Assembly (NCBI GenBank): GCA_020632995.1
Contig: JACKEN010000003.1
Span: forward strand, 372,001-436,000
Length of the DNA stretch: 64,000 nucleotides
Source: Deltaproteobacteria bacterium
Lineage (GTDB): Bacteria; Myxococcota; Kuafuiibacteriia; Kuafuiibacteriales; Kuafuiibacteriaceae
Direction of reading: 5' to 3'
The notes under the pieces are model-generated. The model was not told where the DNA came from, ran no database searches, and saw only the letters and a program-made list of their open reading frames with translations. This document shows, piece by piece, positions 51,708 to 59,641 of this stretch. The first letter of the stretch is position 1, and each line of letters starts with the position of its first letter. The position numbers were made by a program, and so were the translations under genes.

Positions 51708-52732
51708 CGCGCGGTCTCCCGGTCCTGCAGGAGAGCCTTCGTGAGCACCTGGGCCACCCGCTCGTGCCCCTCCCACTTGAAGTGGTGGAAGTCGCTGAAG
51801 AGCGCGCTCTGCCCGCCGATGGCGGCGTCGAGGTCGATGATGGGGACGTCAAGACGACTTGCCATGGCGTACAAGCCCTGGTTGAGCTCGCGCACCGTCT
51901 GCATCCACCCCGCGATCGAGAGGTGCATGTTGAAGCTGTAGACGTAGTACTGCCACGGCTCCGGCATCTGTTGGAGCTGGTCCGCGCGGTGGCTCACCGC
52001 GAAGGTCACCAGCACCGGCTCGATCCCCAGCGCCCGCGCCCGGACCACGAAGCGCTCTACCGCGGTGAGGAAGCGCGCCTCGCCCGCCGCCCCGAGGCCA
52101 TCGGCGAGCACCCGGCTCGGCACCAGGCGCGAGGTGAGGTTGGTCTTCACCAGGACCCAGGTGGTGGTGCGCTCCCCGGTGCGGGCGGGCCAGCTGGGCA
52201 GGAGCGGCTCCGGCGCCTCCGCCGGGCGCTCGTGCGCGCTGGGGTCCTGCGCCCCGAGGTACTCGCCGCTGAGGGCGCTGACGTCGTTCGCCATCTGGTA
52301 GAGGACCGCCACGTCGGGGCGCCAGGCGGGCGCAAGCGCCTCGAGGGTGGCGATGTTCTCGTCCACCAGGAGGCCGGGCTCGCTCGCGTTGAGCACCTCA
52401 CACCGTCGCCCGGCCGCGCTGCACTCGCGCTCCATGAGGGTGGGGAAGATGCGGCTCTTGGGGACGTCCATCGGGGCGGCGTGGGAGGTGGAGGCGACCC
52501 AGATCCGCAAGGTGCCTGGCGATCGCGCCTGGCCGTGCACCGGGCCCCAGAACGGATAATCCTCGCGAGGCCCGTACGAGACGTCGCCCGCCGCCTCCGC
52601 GCGCTGGATCGGGCCCGGGCCCAGGAGCAGCGTCTCCCACCCGCGCAGGTGGGCGCGCAGCTCGAGTCCGGCTTCGAGGCCCAGGAGCAGGACCAGGAGC
52701 CAGAGGGGTGTCGAGAGGTCCTTCAGCCGCAT
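51704..52732 (-). CDS. SGNH-hydrolase-like, membrane-anchored partner of the MBOAT enzyme
   Basis: A 342-aa protein with an N-terminal signal anchor (LSTPLWLLVLLLGLEAGLEL) and a periplasmic SGNH-type domain. Recognisable parts are RIWVASTSHAAPMDVPKS (nucleophile region, Ser in STS), DVAVLYQMANDVS (Asn region) and SDFHHFKWEGHERVA (Asp-His near the end). Such proteins (AlgJ/AlgX/PatB relatives) transfer the acetyl group delivered by the MBOAT protein onto a polysaccharide. It is the first gene of the two-gene unit. It diverges from the POT transporter, leaving 121 nt for both promoters. Confidence 0.75.
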   Translation of the reverse strand: MRLKDLSTPLWLLVLLLGLEAGLELRAHLRGWETLLLGPGPIQRAEAAGDVSYGPREDYPFWGPVHGQARSPGTLRIWVASTSHAAPMDVPKSRIFPTLMERECSAAGRRCEVLNASEPGLLVDENIATLEALAPAWRPDVAVLYQMANDVSALSGEYLGAQDPSAHERPAEAPEPLLPSWPARTGERTTTWVLVKTNLTSRLVPSRVLADGLGAAGEARFLTAVERFVVRARALGIEPVLVTFAVSHRADQLQQMPEPWQYYVYSFNMHLSIAGWMQTVRELNQGLYAMASRLDVPIIDLDAAIGGQSALFSDFHHFKWEGHERVAQVLTKALLQDRETAR

Positions 52733-52853
52733 GGCCAGCCCCGACCTTTCGACAACTACGCCCGGCCTGAGGGCCGCGCAATGATGATTGCGGCGCCGAC
52801 CCAGCCCGTATCACTTGCCTTTGCCGGCCGGATCCGCCGAATGTTCGCACCCG

Positions 52854-54194
52854 ATGGCCGAAACTGCGTATCGAACCGCCCCCGTCAAGACAAGCGGCTG
52901 GCCCAGCGGCATCCCGTACATCATCGGGAACGAGGCCGCGGAGCGCTTCAGCTACTACGGCATGCGCTCGATCCTCGTGGTGTTCATGACCGAGTTCCTC
53001 ATGGGCGCGGACGGCAACCTGGCCCCCATGTCCGACGCGGATGCGCGCGCCTGGTACCACGTGTTCGCGCAGGCGGTGTACTTCCTCCCGATCCTCGGCT
53101 CGATCCTCTCGGACGGGATCCTCGGCAAGTACAAGACGATCCTCAGCCTCTCGATCGTGTACTGCCTCGGCCACCTGACCCTGGCCCTCGACGAGACCCG
53201 GCTCGGCCTCGCGCTCGGTCTCGGGCTGATCGCGATCGGCTCGGGCGGCATCAAGCCCTGCGTCTCCGCCAACGTGGGTGATCAGTTCGGGCAGTCCAAC
53301 CAGCACCTCCTCTCGAAGACCTTCAGCTGGTTCTACTTCTCCATCAACTTCGGCTCCTTCTTCTCGACCCTCCTCATCCCCTGGCTCCTGCGCGCCTACG
53401 GGCCCAACGTGGCGTTCGGCCTCCCCGGGCTCCTGATGCTCCTCGCCACGATCGTGTTCTACCTGGGCCGCCGCGAGTTCGTGCACGTGCCCCCGGCGGG
53501 GATGGACTTCGTGCGCGAGACCTTCAGCGTGGCGGGGCTGCGCACCATCGCGCGGCTCTTCGTGTTGATGGTGTTCCTGCTGCCGTTCTGGGCCATCTTC
53601 GATCAGACCGGCTCTGCGTGGGTGCTCCAGGCCAAGCAGATGGACCTGAACTTCTTCGGCATCGAGCTCCTCCCGGCCCAGGTCCACGCCGCCAACCCCA
53701 TCATGGTGATGCTCTTCGCGCCGATCTTCGCCTACGGCGTGTACCCGAGGGTCTCGAAGATCTGGCCGATGACCCCGCTCCGGAAGATGGGGGTGGGCTT
53801 CTTCGTCGCGGGGCTCTCGTTCGTGGTCTGCGCCTACGTGGAGCAGCTGATCGCGGCCGGCCAGCGCCCCTCGGTGTGGTGGCAGATCTTCGCCTACGCG
53901 ATCATCACCGTGGCCGAGGTGATGGTGTCGATCACCTCGCTGGAGTTCTTCTACACCCAGGGCCCGAAGCGCATGAAGTCGCTGATCATGTCGATCCAGA
54001 TGCTCTCGATCTCGCTCGGGAACGGCTTCACCGCCCTGGTCAACTTCGTCATCAAGAACGACGACGGCACCGACAAGCTCTCCGGCCCGTCGTACTACAT
54101 GTTCTTTGCCGCGGTGATGTTGGTGGCGTCGGTGCTCTTCGTGTTCGTAGCCATGCGCTACAAGGAGCACACTCACCTGCAGGACGAGGCATGA
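52854..54194 (+). CDS. POT/PTR family proton-dependent oligopeptide transporter
   Basis: A 446-aa protein with about 12 transmembrane helices. It has the ExxERFxYYG signature (Glu27 to Gly36), GSGGIKPCVSANVGDQF (POT motif 2) and FSWFYFSINFGSF (motif for the fourth/fifth helix). It imports di- and tripeptides with protons, using the ExxER motif for coupling. The start is the ATG at 52854; the longer frame from 52788 adds non-membrane sequence. A methyltransferase gene follows with a 4-nt overlap. Confidence 0.93.
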   Translation: MAETAYRTAPVKTSGWPSGIPYIIGNEAAERFSYYGMRSILVVFMTEFLMGADGNLAPMSDADARAWYHVFAQAVYFLPILGSILSDGILGKYKTILSLSIVYCLGHLTLALDETRLGLALGLGLIAIGSGGIKPCVSANVGDQFGQSNQHLLSKTFSWFYFSINFGSFFSTLLIPWLLRAYGPNVAFGLPGLLMLLATIVFYLGRREFVHVPPAGMDFVRETFSVAGLRTIARLFVLMVFLLPFWAIFDQTGSAWVLQAKQMDLNFFGIELLPAQVHAANPIMVMLFAPIFAYGVYPRVSKIWPMTPLRKMGVGFFVAGLSFVVCAYVEQLIAAGQRPSVWWQIFAYAIITVAEVMVSITSLEFFYTQGPKRMKSLIMSIQMLSISLGNGFTALVNFVIKNDDGTDKLSGPSYYMFFAAVMLVASVLFVFVAMRYKEHTHLQDEA

Positions 54195-55051
54195 GCCGGC
54201 GCAAGAAGACGTCGGGCGAGGTGAAGGCGAGGAGCGCGCTCTCCCCCGAGGCGGTGCAAGGTACCCTGCTCGAGGGGCAGTCGCTCCCGGTGCTCCAGGC
54301 CCTCGGGCTGGTGACGCCCCGGGGCGGGGCGAGCGCCGACGCCCACCGCAAGATCAAGCAGATCAGCCACTTCGTGCAGCAGATCGCCCCCGCCCTCGAC
54401 GACCTCTTCGAGCGGCACCCCGAGCCGGTGCTGGTGGACGCCGCGGCGGGCAAGGCCTACCTGGGCCTGGTGATCTACGAGCGCTGGATCGCGCGCCACG
54501 GCCGCGGCCGCCTGATCGCGATCGAGGGCCGTCCTGACCTCGTGACCCGCGTCCAGGGCATCGCGACCGAGCTCGGCTTCGATCGCCTCGAGGTGCAGCC
54601 CGCGCGCATCGCGGAGGCCGAGTGGCCGGAGCGGGTGCACTTCGCGATGGCGCTCCACGCGTGCGACACCGCCACCGACGAGGCGCTCGCGATGGCGCTC
54701 GCGGCCAAGGCCGACCACGTCGCGCTGGTGCCGTGCTGTCAGGCCGAGGTGGCGCGCCTCTTGAAAGAGGTGGACGCGGGGCCGGCGGATCTGTGGCGGC
54801 ACGCCTGGCACCGGCGCGAGTTCGGCGCCCACCTCACGAATGTCATCCGCGCCCTCGCGCTGCAGTCCTACGGCTACCAGGTCACGGTGACCGAGCTCGC
54901 GGGATGGGAGCACAGCCTGAAGAACGAGCTGATCCTCGGCCGCCGGGTGGCGCGCTTTCACGCGGGGGCGGAGCGCCAGCTGGCCCAGCTCCTCGAGCAG
55001 ATCCCGGTGCGGCCGTGGCTCCTCGAGCACCTGCCGCCGCGCGAGACCTAG
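54191..55051 (+). CDS. SAM-dependent methyltransferase (class I-like)
   Basis: A 286-aa protein. Residues about 75-200 carry a Rossmann-like methyltransferase core: LVDAAAGKAYLGLVIYE as SAM motif I, IAIEGRPDLV after the second strand, and MALHACDTATDEAL and VALVPCCQAEVARL further on. The HACD and PCCQ motifs are shared with the Methyltransf_32-type enzymes that are thought to modify tRNA or protein. The substrate cannot be named. It overlaps the transporter stop by 4 nt and converges with the pseudokinase gene, 9 nt away. Confidence 0.75.
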   Translation: MSRRKKTSGEVKARSALSPEAVQGTLLEGQSLPVLQALGLVTPRGGASADAHRKIKQISHFVQQIAPALDDLFERHPEPVLVDAAAGKAYLGLVIYERWIARHGRGRLIAIEGRPDLVTRVQGIATELGFDRLEVQPARIAEAEWPERVHFAMALHACDTATDEALAMALAAKADHVALVPCCQAEVARLLKEVDAGPADLWRHAWHRREFGAHLTNVIRALALQSYGYQVTVTELAGWEHSLKNELILGRRVARFHAGAERQLAQLLEQIPVRPWLLEHLPPRET

Positions 55052-55060
55052 CCCGAGACC

Positions 55061-56338
55061 CTAAGGCTGATCCTCTTCGTCCAGCTCCTCCGGCGTCTCC
55101 GCTGGCGCGCGCGTCCCCGGGGGGCCGAAGGGGTTGGTGATCACCGGCCGGTTGAGCGGGCTGTCTTCGAAGGGGCTCTTCGCGAAGGGGCTCTTGTCGA
55201 AGCGGCTCTTCATCGGGTCGTAGCGCTGCTCGCGCTCGCCCACCAGGCCCGCGGGATCGTCGCCGCCGTTCACCGGGATCATGCGCACGTTGACCCCGGT
55301 GGACTCGGGGCTGAGGTTGAGCTGCTTGTCGAGGAAGCCCTGGCGCTTGAGGATCACCACCGCGCGGTCCCCGCCCACCGGGCGCGGCACCGTGGTCGGG
55401 GTCTCGCCGACCATGCGACCGCCCACCCAGACCTCGGCCCCGGCGGGGTTGCTGCTGATCTCCACCTCGCCGCCCGCCTGCATCATCTCCTCGAGGGGGG
55501 AGCGCTTCTTGTCCTGCTTCTTGTTGCCCGCGCCGTACCAGCCCAGCCGCGTGGGCTCGGTGACCCGCGGGTTGTAGTACGGCGAGTACATGCTCTCGTC
55601 GTCGATGACGTAGTAGACCACCAGCACCGCGAGCATCCCGAAGGCCACCCAGAGGTGACCGGGCAGGCCGAGGAACTTCGACTGGCCGTCGCGCTCCTTC
55701 TTGCTCTTCTTCGGCGGGATGAGCTGCACCGCCATCGGCTGCGCCTGGGGCACCGCGGTGTAGGGCACCGCGGTGGGCATGGCCCCCGCCGGCCCGAGGA
55801 ACTCACGATCGTGCTGGTCGAGCACGCCGAGGCAGGTCTGCAGGAAGAGCGCCGCGGTGTGCCGCTCCACGCTGCCCTGCGTCAAGATGGCTTGCGGTCC
55901 CCGCTGGGCGTCGTACGCCATCACCAGGAACGGGGTCTGGCTCACCGGCTCCACCCCGAAGTCCAACACCTGGGCGAGCTCCGGGCGCATGAAGTGCGCC
56001 GCGATCTCGGGGCGCCGCACCAGGCTGTCGAGGAGGCGGGCCCGGCGGGCGAGGCGCTCCGAGGGGAAGCTCTCCAGCACCACCGTCCGCCCGTCCCCCA
56101 GCGCGGTGGCCAGGTAGGTGCCCTGGGTGCCCTGGGCGAGGAGCACGTGGTCGATCCGGTAGCGCCCGCCGAGCACCGTGCCGGGCTGCAGGGTGGGGGT
56201 CAGGGCAGGCCCGTAGGCCACCCCGGGCACCTGATGCACCGGGCACATCCCCGCCGGGGTGGGGACCCCACACAGCGGGCAGTAGCGGGCCGCGGCCTCC
56301 AACGCATCTAGCGGAGCATCGCGCGCGGTGGGGAGCAA
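55061..56338 (-). CDS. Zinc-ribbon pseudokinase membrane protein with PEGA domain
   Basis: About 425 aa. The N-terminus has a zinc-binding pair (CPLCG, then CPVH). A protein-kinase-like domain follows (LGGRYRIDHVLLAQGTQGTY), but the ATP-lysine position reads VVLESF and no HRD or DFG motif can be found, so it is a pseudokinase. One transmembrane helix (HLWVAFGMLAVLVVYYVI) leads to a periplasmic PEGA domain (EISSNPAGAEVWVGGRMVGE) and an acidic Pro-rich tail. The start is unclear: TTG at 56338 or 56302 are possible; no ATG/GTG in good context was found. Likely a signalling or scaffolding protein linking cytoplasm and envelope. Confidence 0.7.
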   Translation of the reverse strand: MLPTARDAPLDALEAAARYCPLCGVPTPAGMCPVHQVPGVAYGPALTPTLQPGTVLGGRYRIDHVLLAQGTQGTYLATALGDGRTVVLESFPSERLARRARLLDSLVRRPEIAAHFMRPELAQVLDFGVEPVSQTPFLVMAYDAQRGPQAILTQGSVERHTAALFLQTCLGVLDQHDREFLGPAGAMPTAVPYTAVPQAQPMAVQLIPPKKSKKERDGQSKFLGLPGHLWVAFGMLAVLVVYYVIDDESMYSPYYNPRVTEPTRLGWYGAGNKKQDKKRSPLEEMMQAGGEVEISSNPAGAEVWVGGRMVGETPTTVPRPVGGDRAVVILKRQGFLDKQLNLSPESTGVNVRMIPVNGGDDPAGLVGEREQRYDPMKSRFDKSPFAKSPFEDSPLNRPVITNPFGPPGTRAPAETPEELDEEDQP

Positions 56339-56699
56339 GGGCCCAGCGCGCCCTGGATCGAGGTACTTGTGCCGTCGTGACCCACATCGACCCCCATCGG
56401 GCCGGTGCGTCCCATGCTGGACCGAGGGTCCACCCCGCGCCCCAGCGGGGTGAGATAACGCGCGTCTGGAGCCGCTCTGGCGCCCTCGCGCGCGAGCGCT
56501 TGAAAGGTACCTTTCCGACCCGATGGCGGGCTCCATGGGCAGAATCGGGGTGTCAACCGGGGTTGCCGTGATCCGACACCGACCTACACGAAAGCGAAGC
56601 CTCGACGCCTCAGGTGAGGGGTCGGCGCCACATTGGGTCGATTCCGGTCCGTTTGCCGACTGATGGGCGGGTGAGGGGGGCCTTCACTAACACCGAGGC
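56339..56699. other. Divergent intergenic region with two palindromes
   Basis: No gene is seen. GAAAGGTACCTTTC at 56502-56515 is a perfect 14-bp palindrome, and CAACC-GG-GGTTG at 56554-56565 is an inverted repeat. Both lie between the pseudokinase gene and the TolB-like lipoprotein gene, where promoters for both should be. They may be operators. Confidence 0.45.
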
Positions 56700-57776
56700 G
56701 TGGGCGTCCTGCGGCACCCGGCTCTGTTCCTCGGCGTAGCCGCGCTCGCGGCGTGCACGAAGTCCGGCCCGTACTCGACCGAGGATCGGGCAGCGCTCCA
56801 GGGGTCCATCTACTACGTCACCGGCGGCTCGGAGCACGGGGAGGGCACCACGGTGAAGCGGCTGCGCCTGTCCGACGGTCGGGTGGACGCGCTCACCGGG
56901 GGCGAGGCCCCCGCCTTCGTGTACGGCCAGAGCCCCACCGATGGGCGGCTCGCGCTCACCGTGGCGGACGACCTCTACCTCGCGCGCCCCGACGGCAGCG
57001 AGCTCACCAAGGTGGCCTCCAGCCCCGAGCTGGACTGGTACCCGCGCTTCTCGCCCGACGGGCGCTTCTTGGTCTTCGAGTCGGCCCGAGCCTCGTTCCG
57101 CGACCTGTACCGCCTGGAGCTGAGCACCTCCGAGGTCGTGCGGCTCACCGACAACGAGCAGGGCAACTTCGACGCGACCTGGTCGCCCGACGGGCGCAAG
57201 CTGGCCTTCGCCTCGAGCCGCGCCGGGCAGCTCGATCTGTGGGTGATGGACGCGGACGGCGCCAACCCGAAGCGCCTCACCTTCCATCCCGGTGACAGCG
57301 TGAAGCCGGCGTGGTCGCCCTCGGGCAAGTACATCGCCTTCATCTCGGCCCGCGACGGCAAGGACGACCTGTTCGTGGTGCGCCCAGACGGCAGCGACAT
57401 CCGGAAGCTCACCCCCGAGGCCGAGGCCAAGAAGCGGTGGGAGGGCGCCCACGTGCAGCGCTACGCCTGGCACCCCACCGAGGACCGCATCGCCTACGAG
57501 GACCAGGCGCCGCGGGCCCACAGCCAGCTCCACGTGGTGGACGCGGTGACCGGCGCGATGAAGACGCTGAGCAAGCCGGAAGAGGACGATCGAGAGCCGG
57601 CGTGGTCCCCGGACGGCGAGCACATCGTGTTCGCGTCGGTGCAGGACGACGCCTCCGACATCTACATCATGCGCGCGGACGGATCCCGTCGGACCCGGAT
57701 GACCCGGGAGCAGGATCGCGCGTGGCTTCCCCGGTGGACCCGGGGTGATCGAGACGCAGTGAAGGAGCCGAAGTGA
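56700..57776 (+). CDS. TolB-like beta-propeller lipoprotein
   Basis: A 358-aa lipoprotein (lipobox in AALAAC, Cys near residue 19). It has at least five WD40-like/PD40 repeats, for example WYPRFSPDGRFLVFESAR, ATWSPDGRKLAFASSR and PAWSPSGKYIAFISAR, forming a TolB-type propeller. Such proteins act as periplasmic binding or scaffold proteins at the outer membrane. The start is the GTG at 56700. It overlaps the peptidoglycan hydrolase gene by 4 nt, so the two probably work together at the envelope. Confidence 0.85.
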   Translation: MGVLRHPALFLGVAALAACTKSGPYSTEDRAALQGSIYYVTGGSEHGEGTTVKRLRLSDGRVDALTGGEAPAFVYGQSPTDGRLALTVADDLYLARPDGSELTKVASSPELDWYPRFSPDGRFLVFESARASFRDLYRLELSTSEVVRLTDNEQGNFDATWSPDGRKLAFASSRAGQLDLWVMDADGANPKRLTFHPGDSVKPAWSPSGKYIAFISARDGKDDLFVVRPDGSDIRKLTPEAEAKKRWEGAHVQRYAWHPTEDRIAYEDQAPRAHSQLHVVDAVTGAMKTLSKPEEDDREPAWSPDGEHIVFASVQDDASDIYIMRADGSRRTRMTREQDRAWLPRWTRGDRDAVKEPK

Positions 57777-59377
57777 AGTTCAAGCGAGCCAAGCAACTCC
57801 AGAAGGTACTGGCCGCGGTGGGGACCGCGACCATGGTGGCGTGTGTCCCGGCCGGGGAGGGCAAGTTCTCCGGCAAGCTGGCCACACAGGGGGCGGAGGT
57901 CGAGGAGAGCTCTGGTCTGGCGCTGGTCTTCGACGAGGCGGCCGAGGCCTGGCGCGTCCCGGTGGACGTCCTCAAGGCCATGGCCTATGCCGAGACCCGG
58001 CTCGTGCCCGCCCAGGGCGAGGTGGAGTTCGACGAGCAGCCGCAGCCTTGGGGCATCTTCGCGATCCGGGGCGAGGAGCTCGTCCTGGCAACCCAGCTTG
58101 CGGGCTACACGGCGGAGGAGATCAAGACCGACGTGGAGGCCAACATCCACGCCGCCGCCGCGCTCATGTCGTACTACGCGGACGAGGCGGGCCTCGACCC
58201 CGCGCTCCGCCCCGAGCCGATGGTGTGGGGCGAGGCGATCGGCATGTACGGCAAGCTCGACACCGAGTTCCAGGCCACCTACGCCGAGAACGTGCTCCGC
58301 TACGTGCGCACCGGCCTCGCGGTGCCCACCCCGGACGGCGAGACCCTGCTCATCGGGCGCCACGGGCAGGACGCCGAGGGCACCTCGAGCGCCGCCATCC
58401 GCGCCCCCGGCACGGTGTGGAAGTCCTCCCCCAACTTCAACTCGCGCGGCGGCAAGAGCCCCCGCTTCGTGGTGATCCACACCTGTGAGGGCGCGTACTC
58501 CGGCTGCGTGAGCTGGCTGCGCAACTCGGCCTCGGGGGTGAGCGCGCACTACGTGGTGAACGACACCGGCTCCGAGATCTCGCAGCTGGTCGAGGAGGAG
58601 AACCGGGCCTGGCACATCGGCGCCGCGTACCGCTCGCGCCTCAACGGCGGCCAGATGACCGACATCGAGGGCGCGTCCTCGAACACCTACTCGGTGGGCA
58701 TCGAGCACGCCGGCCGCGCGAGCCAGCCCAGCTGGGACGAGCGGATGATCGAGGCGAGCGCCGATCTGGTGGCGGGCATCACCGATCGCCACAACATCCC
58801 GAAGGACCGCTACCACGTGGTGGCGCATGGTACCTTGCAGCCCGAGAACCGCGTCGACCCCGGCCCCAACTGGCCGTGGACCCACTACCTCGACCTGGTC
58901 CGCGGCGGCGCGGTGACCCCGCCCCCGCCGACCCCGACTCCGACCCCGACCCCGCCGCCGACCACCCCCACCACCAGCGTGACGGTGGACAACGAGACCC
59001 AGGGGCGCTTCCGGGCCTCGAGCGCGTGGGACGTGTCCTCGTGGTCCTCGGGCCGCATCGGCAGTAACTACCGCTTCCGTCGTCCGCAGCAGAAGAGCGA
59101 CCCCGCGGAGTGGCGGGTGCCGGTACCCGAGACGGGCAACTGGGAGATCTTCGCCCGGGTCCCTGGCTACGGCTACAACAACAAGGCGCCGTTCCTCATC
59201 TACAACAGGGGGCAGACCACCGTGGTCTGGCGCAACCTCGGCCAGTTCGGCGGGGAGTGGATGAGCCTCGGCACCTTCGCGCTCGACGCCGGGGATGACT
59301 GGCTGGTGGGGCTCTCCTGCTGGACGAACGGCACGGGCTACCTGATCGCCGACGCGGTGCGCATCGAGCGCCGCTGA
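57773..59377 (+). CDS. Two-domain peptidoglycan hydrolase lipoprotein: transglycosylase-like and Amidase_2
   Basis: A 534-aa lipoprotein (lipobox MVAC, Cys24). Residues about 48-150 resemble a lysozyme/SLT-type domain: VPVDVLKAMAYAETRLVPAQ with Glu74 as the possible acid, then WGIFAI and NIHAAAALMSYYADE. Residues about 215-370 are an Amidase_2 (N-acetylmuramoyl-L-alanine amidase) domain with zinc ligands in VVIHTCEG and VAHGTLQPENRVDPG, plus GIEHAG. A Pro/Thr linker leads to a C-terminal beta domain of the golvesin/xanthan-lyase-CBM-like type (EWRVPVPETGNWEIFARVPG). GTG start at 57773 overlapping the upstream stop. Together the domains could cut both glycan and peptide bonds. Confidence 0.85.
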   Translation: MKFKRAKQLQKVLAAVGTATMVACVPAGEGKFSGKLATQGAEVEESSGLALVFDEAAEAWRVPVDVLKAMAYAETRLVPAQGEVEFDEQPQPWGIFAIRGEELVLATQLAGYTAEEIKTDVEANIHAAAALMSYYADEAGLDPALRPEPMVWGEAIGMYGKLDTEFQATYAENVLRYVRTGLAVPTPDGETLLIGRHGQDAEGTSSAAIRAPGTVWKSSPNFNSRGGKSPRFVVIHTCEGAYSGCVSWLRNSASGVSAHYVVNDTGSEISQLVEEENRAWHIGAAYRSRLNGGQMTDIEGASSNTYSVGIEHAGRASQPSWDERMIEASADLVAGITDRHNIPKDRYHVVAHGTLQPENRVDPGPNWPWTHYLDLVRGGAVTPPPPTPTPTPTPPPTTPTTSVTVDNETQGRFRASSAWDVSSWSSGRIGSNYRFRRPQQKSDPAEWRVPVPETGNWEIFARVPGYGYNNKAPFLIYNRGQTTVVWRNLGQFGGEWMSLGTFALDAGDDWLVGLSCWTNGTGYLIADAVRIERR

Positions 59378-59442
59378 CCTTCGCGGCGCCGCAGCCTCTC
59401 CCTCCTGAAGTCTGTCTTCTGCGGCCTGGAGCCTGGCCCCTC

Positions 59443-59554
59443 GAGCCTGAGACCTGCCTCTGAAGCCTGAGGCCGCGGTCGCCCGAAGAAGGGCGCGCGG
59501 AGCCGTAGAGCCCGGGCCGATCGGCCTCAGGTATCAGAGACAGGCATCAGGCTT
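59443..59554. repeat. Large imperfect inverted repeat
   Basis: The 33-nt arm at 59443-59475 matches the reverse complement of 59522-59554 in 27 of 33 positions, with a 46-nt GC-rich spacer that has its own small stem (CGCCC-GAAGAA-GGGCG). CCTGA/CCTG units repeat within the arms. It lies between two convergent genes. It may be a terminator-like structure, a REP-type element or a remnant of a miniature transposable element. Confidence 0.6.
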
Positions 59555-59602
59555 GGGATCTCAGGTTCGATCGCCTGGGCTCCTGGTCGGGCAGGGTGGG
59601 TT

Positions 59603-59632
59603 GCGGCCCCGCCTCTGATGAGACGGGGCCGC
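59603..59632 (-). terminator. Probable intrinsic terminator of the Kazal-domain gene
   Basis: GCGGCCCCG (59603-59611) pairs perfectly with CGGGGCCGC (59624-59632) around a 12-nt loop. It lies 9 nt after the stop of the minus-strand gene ending at 59642. No run of T follows, as is usual in this GC-rich genome. Confidence 0.6.
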
Positions 59633-59641
59633 GGGCATGAC

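Noticed and set aside
52398..54176. A 592-aa antisense frame opposite the POT transporter
   Set aside because: The transporter has clear signature motifs and membrane helices; the antisense frame is His/Glu/Arg-rich noise.
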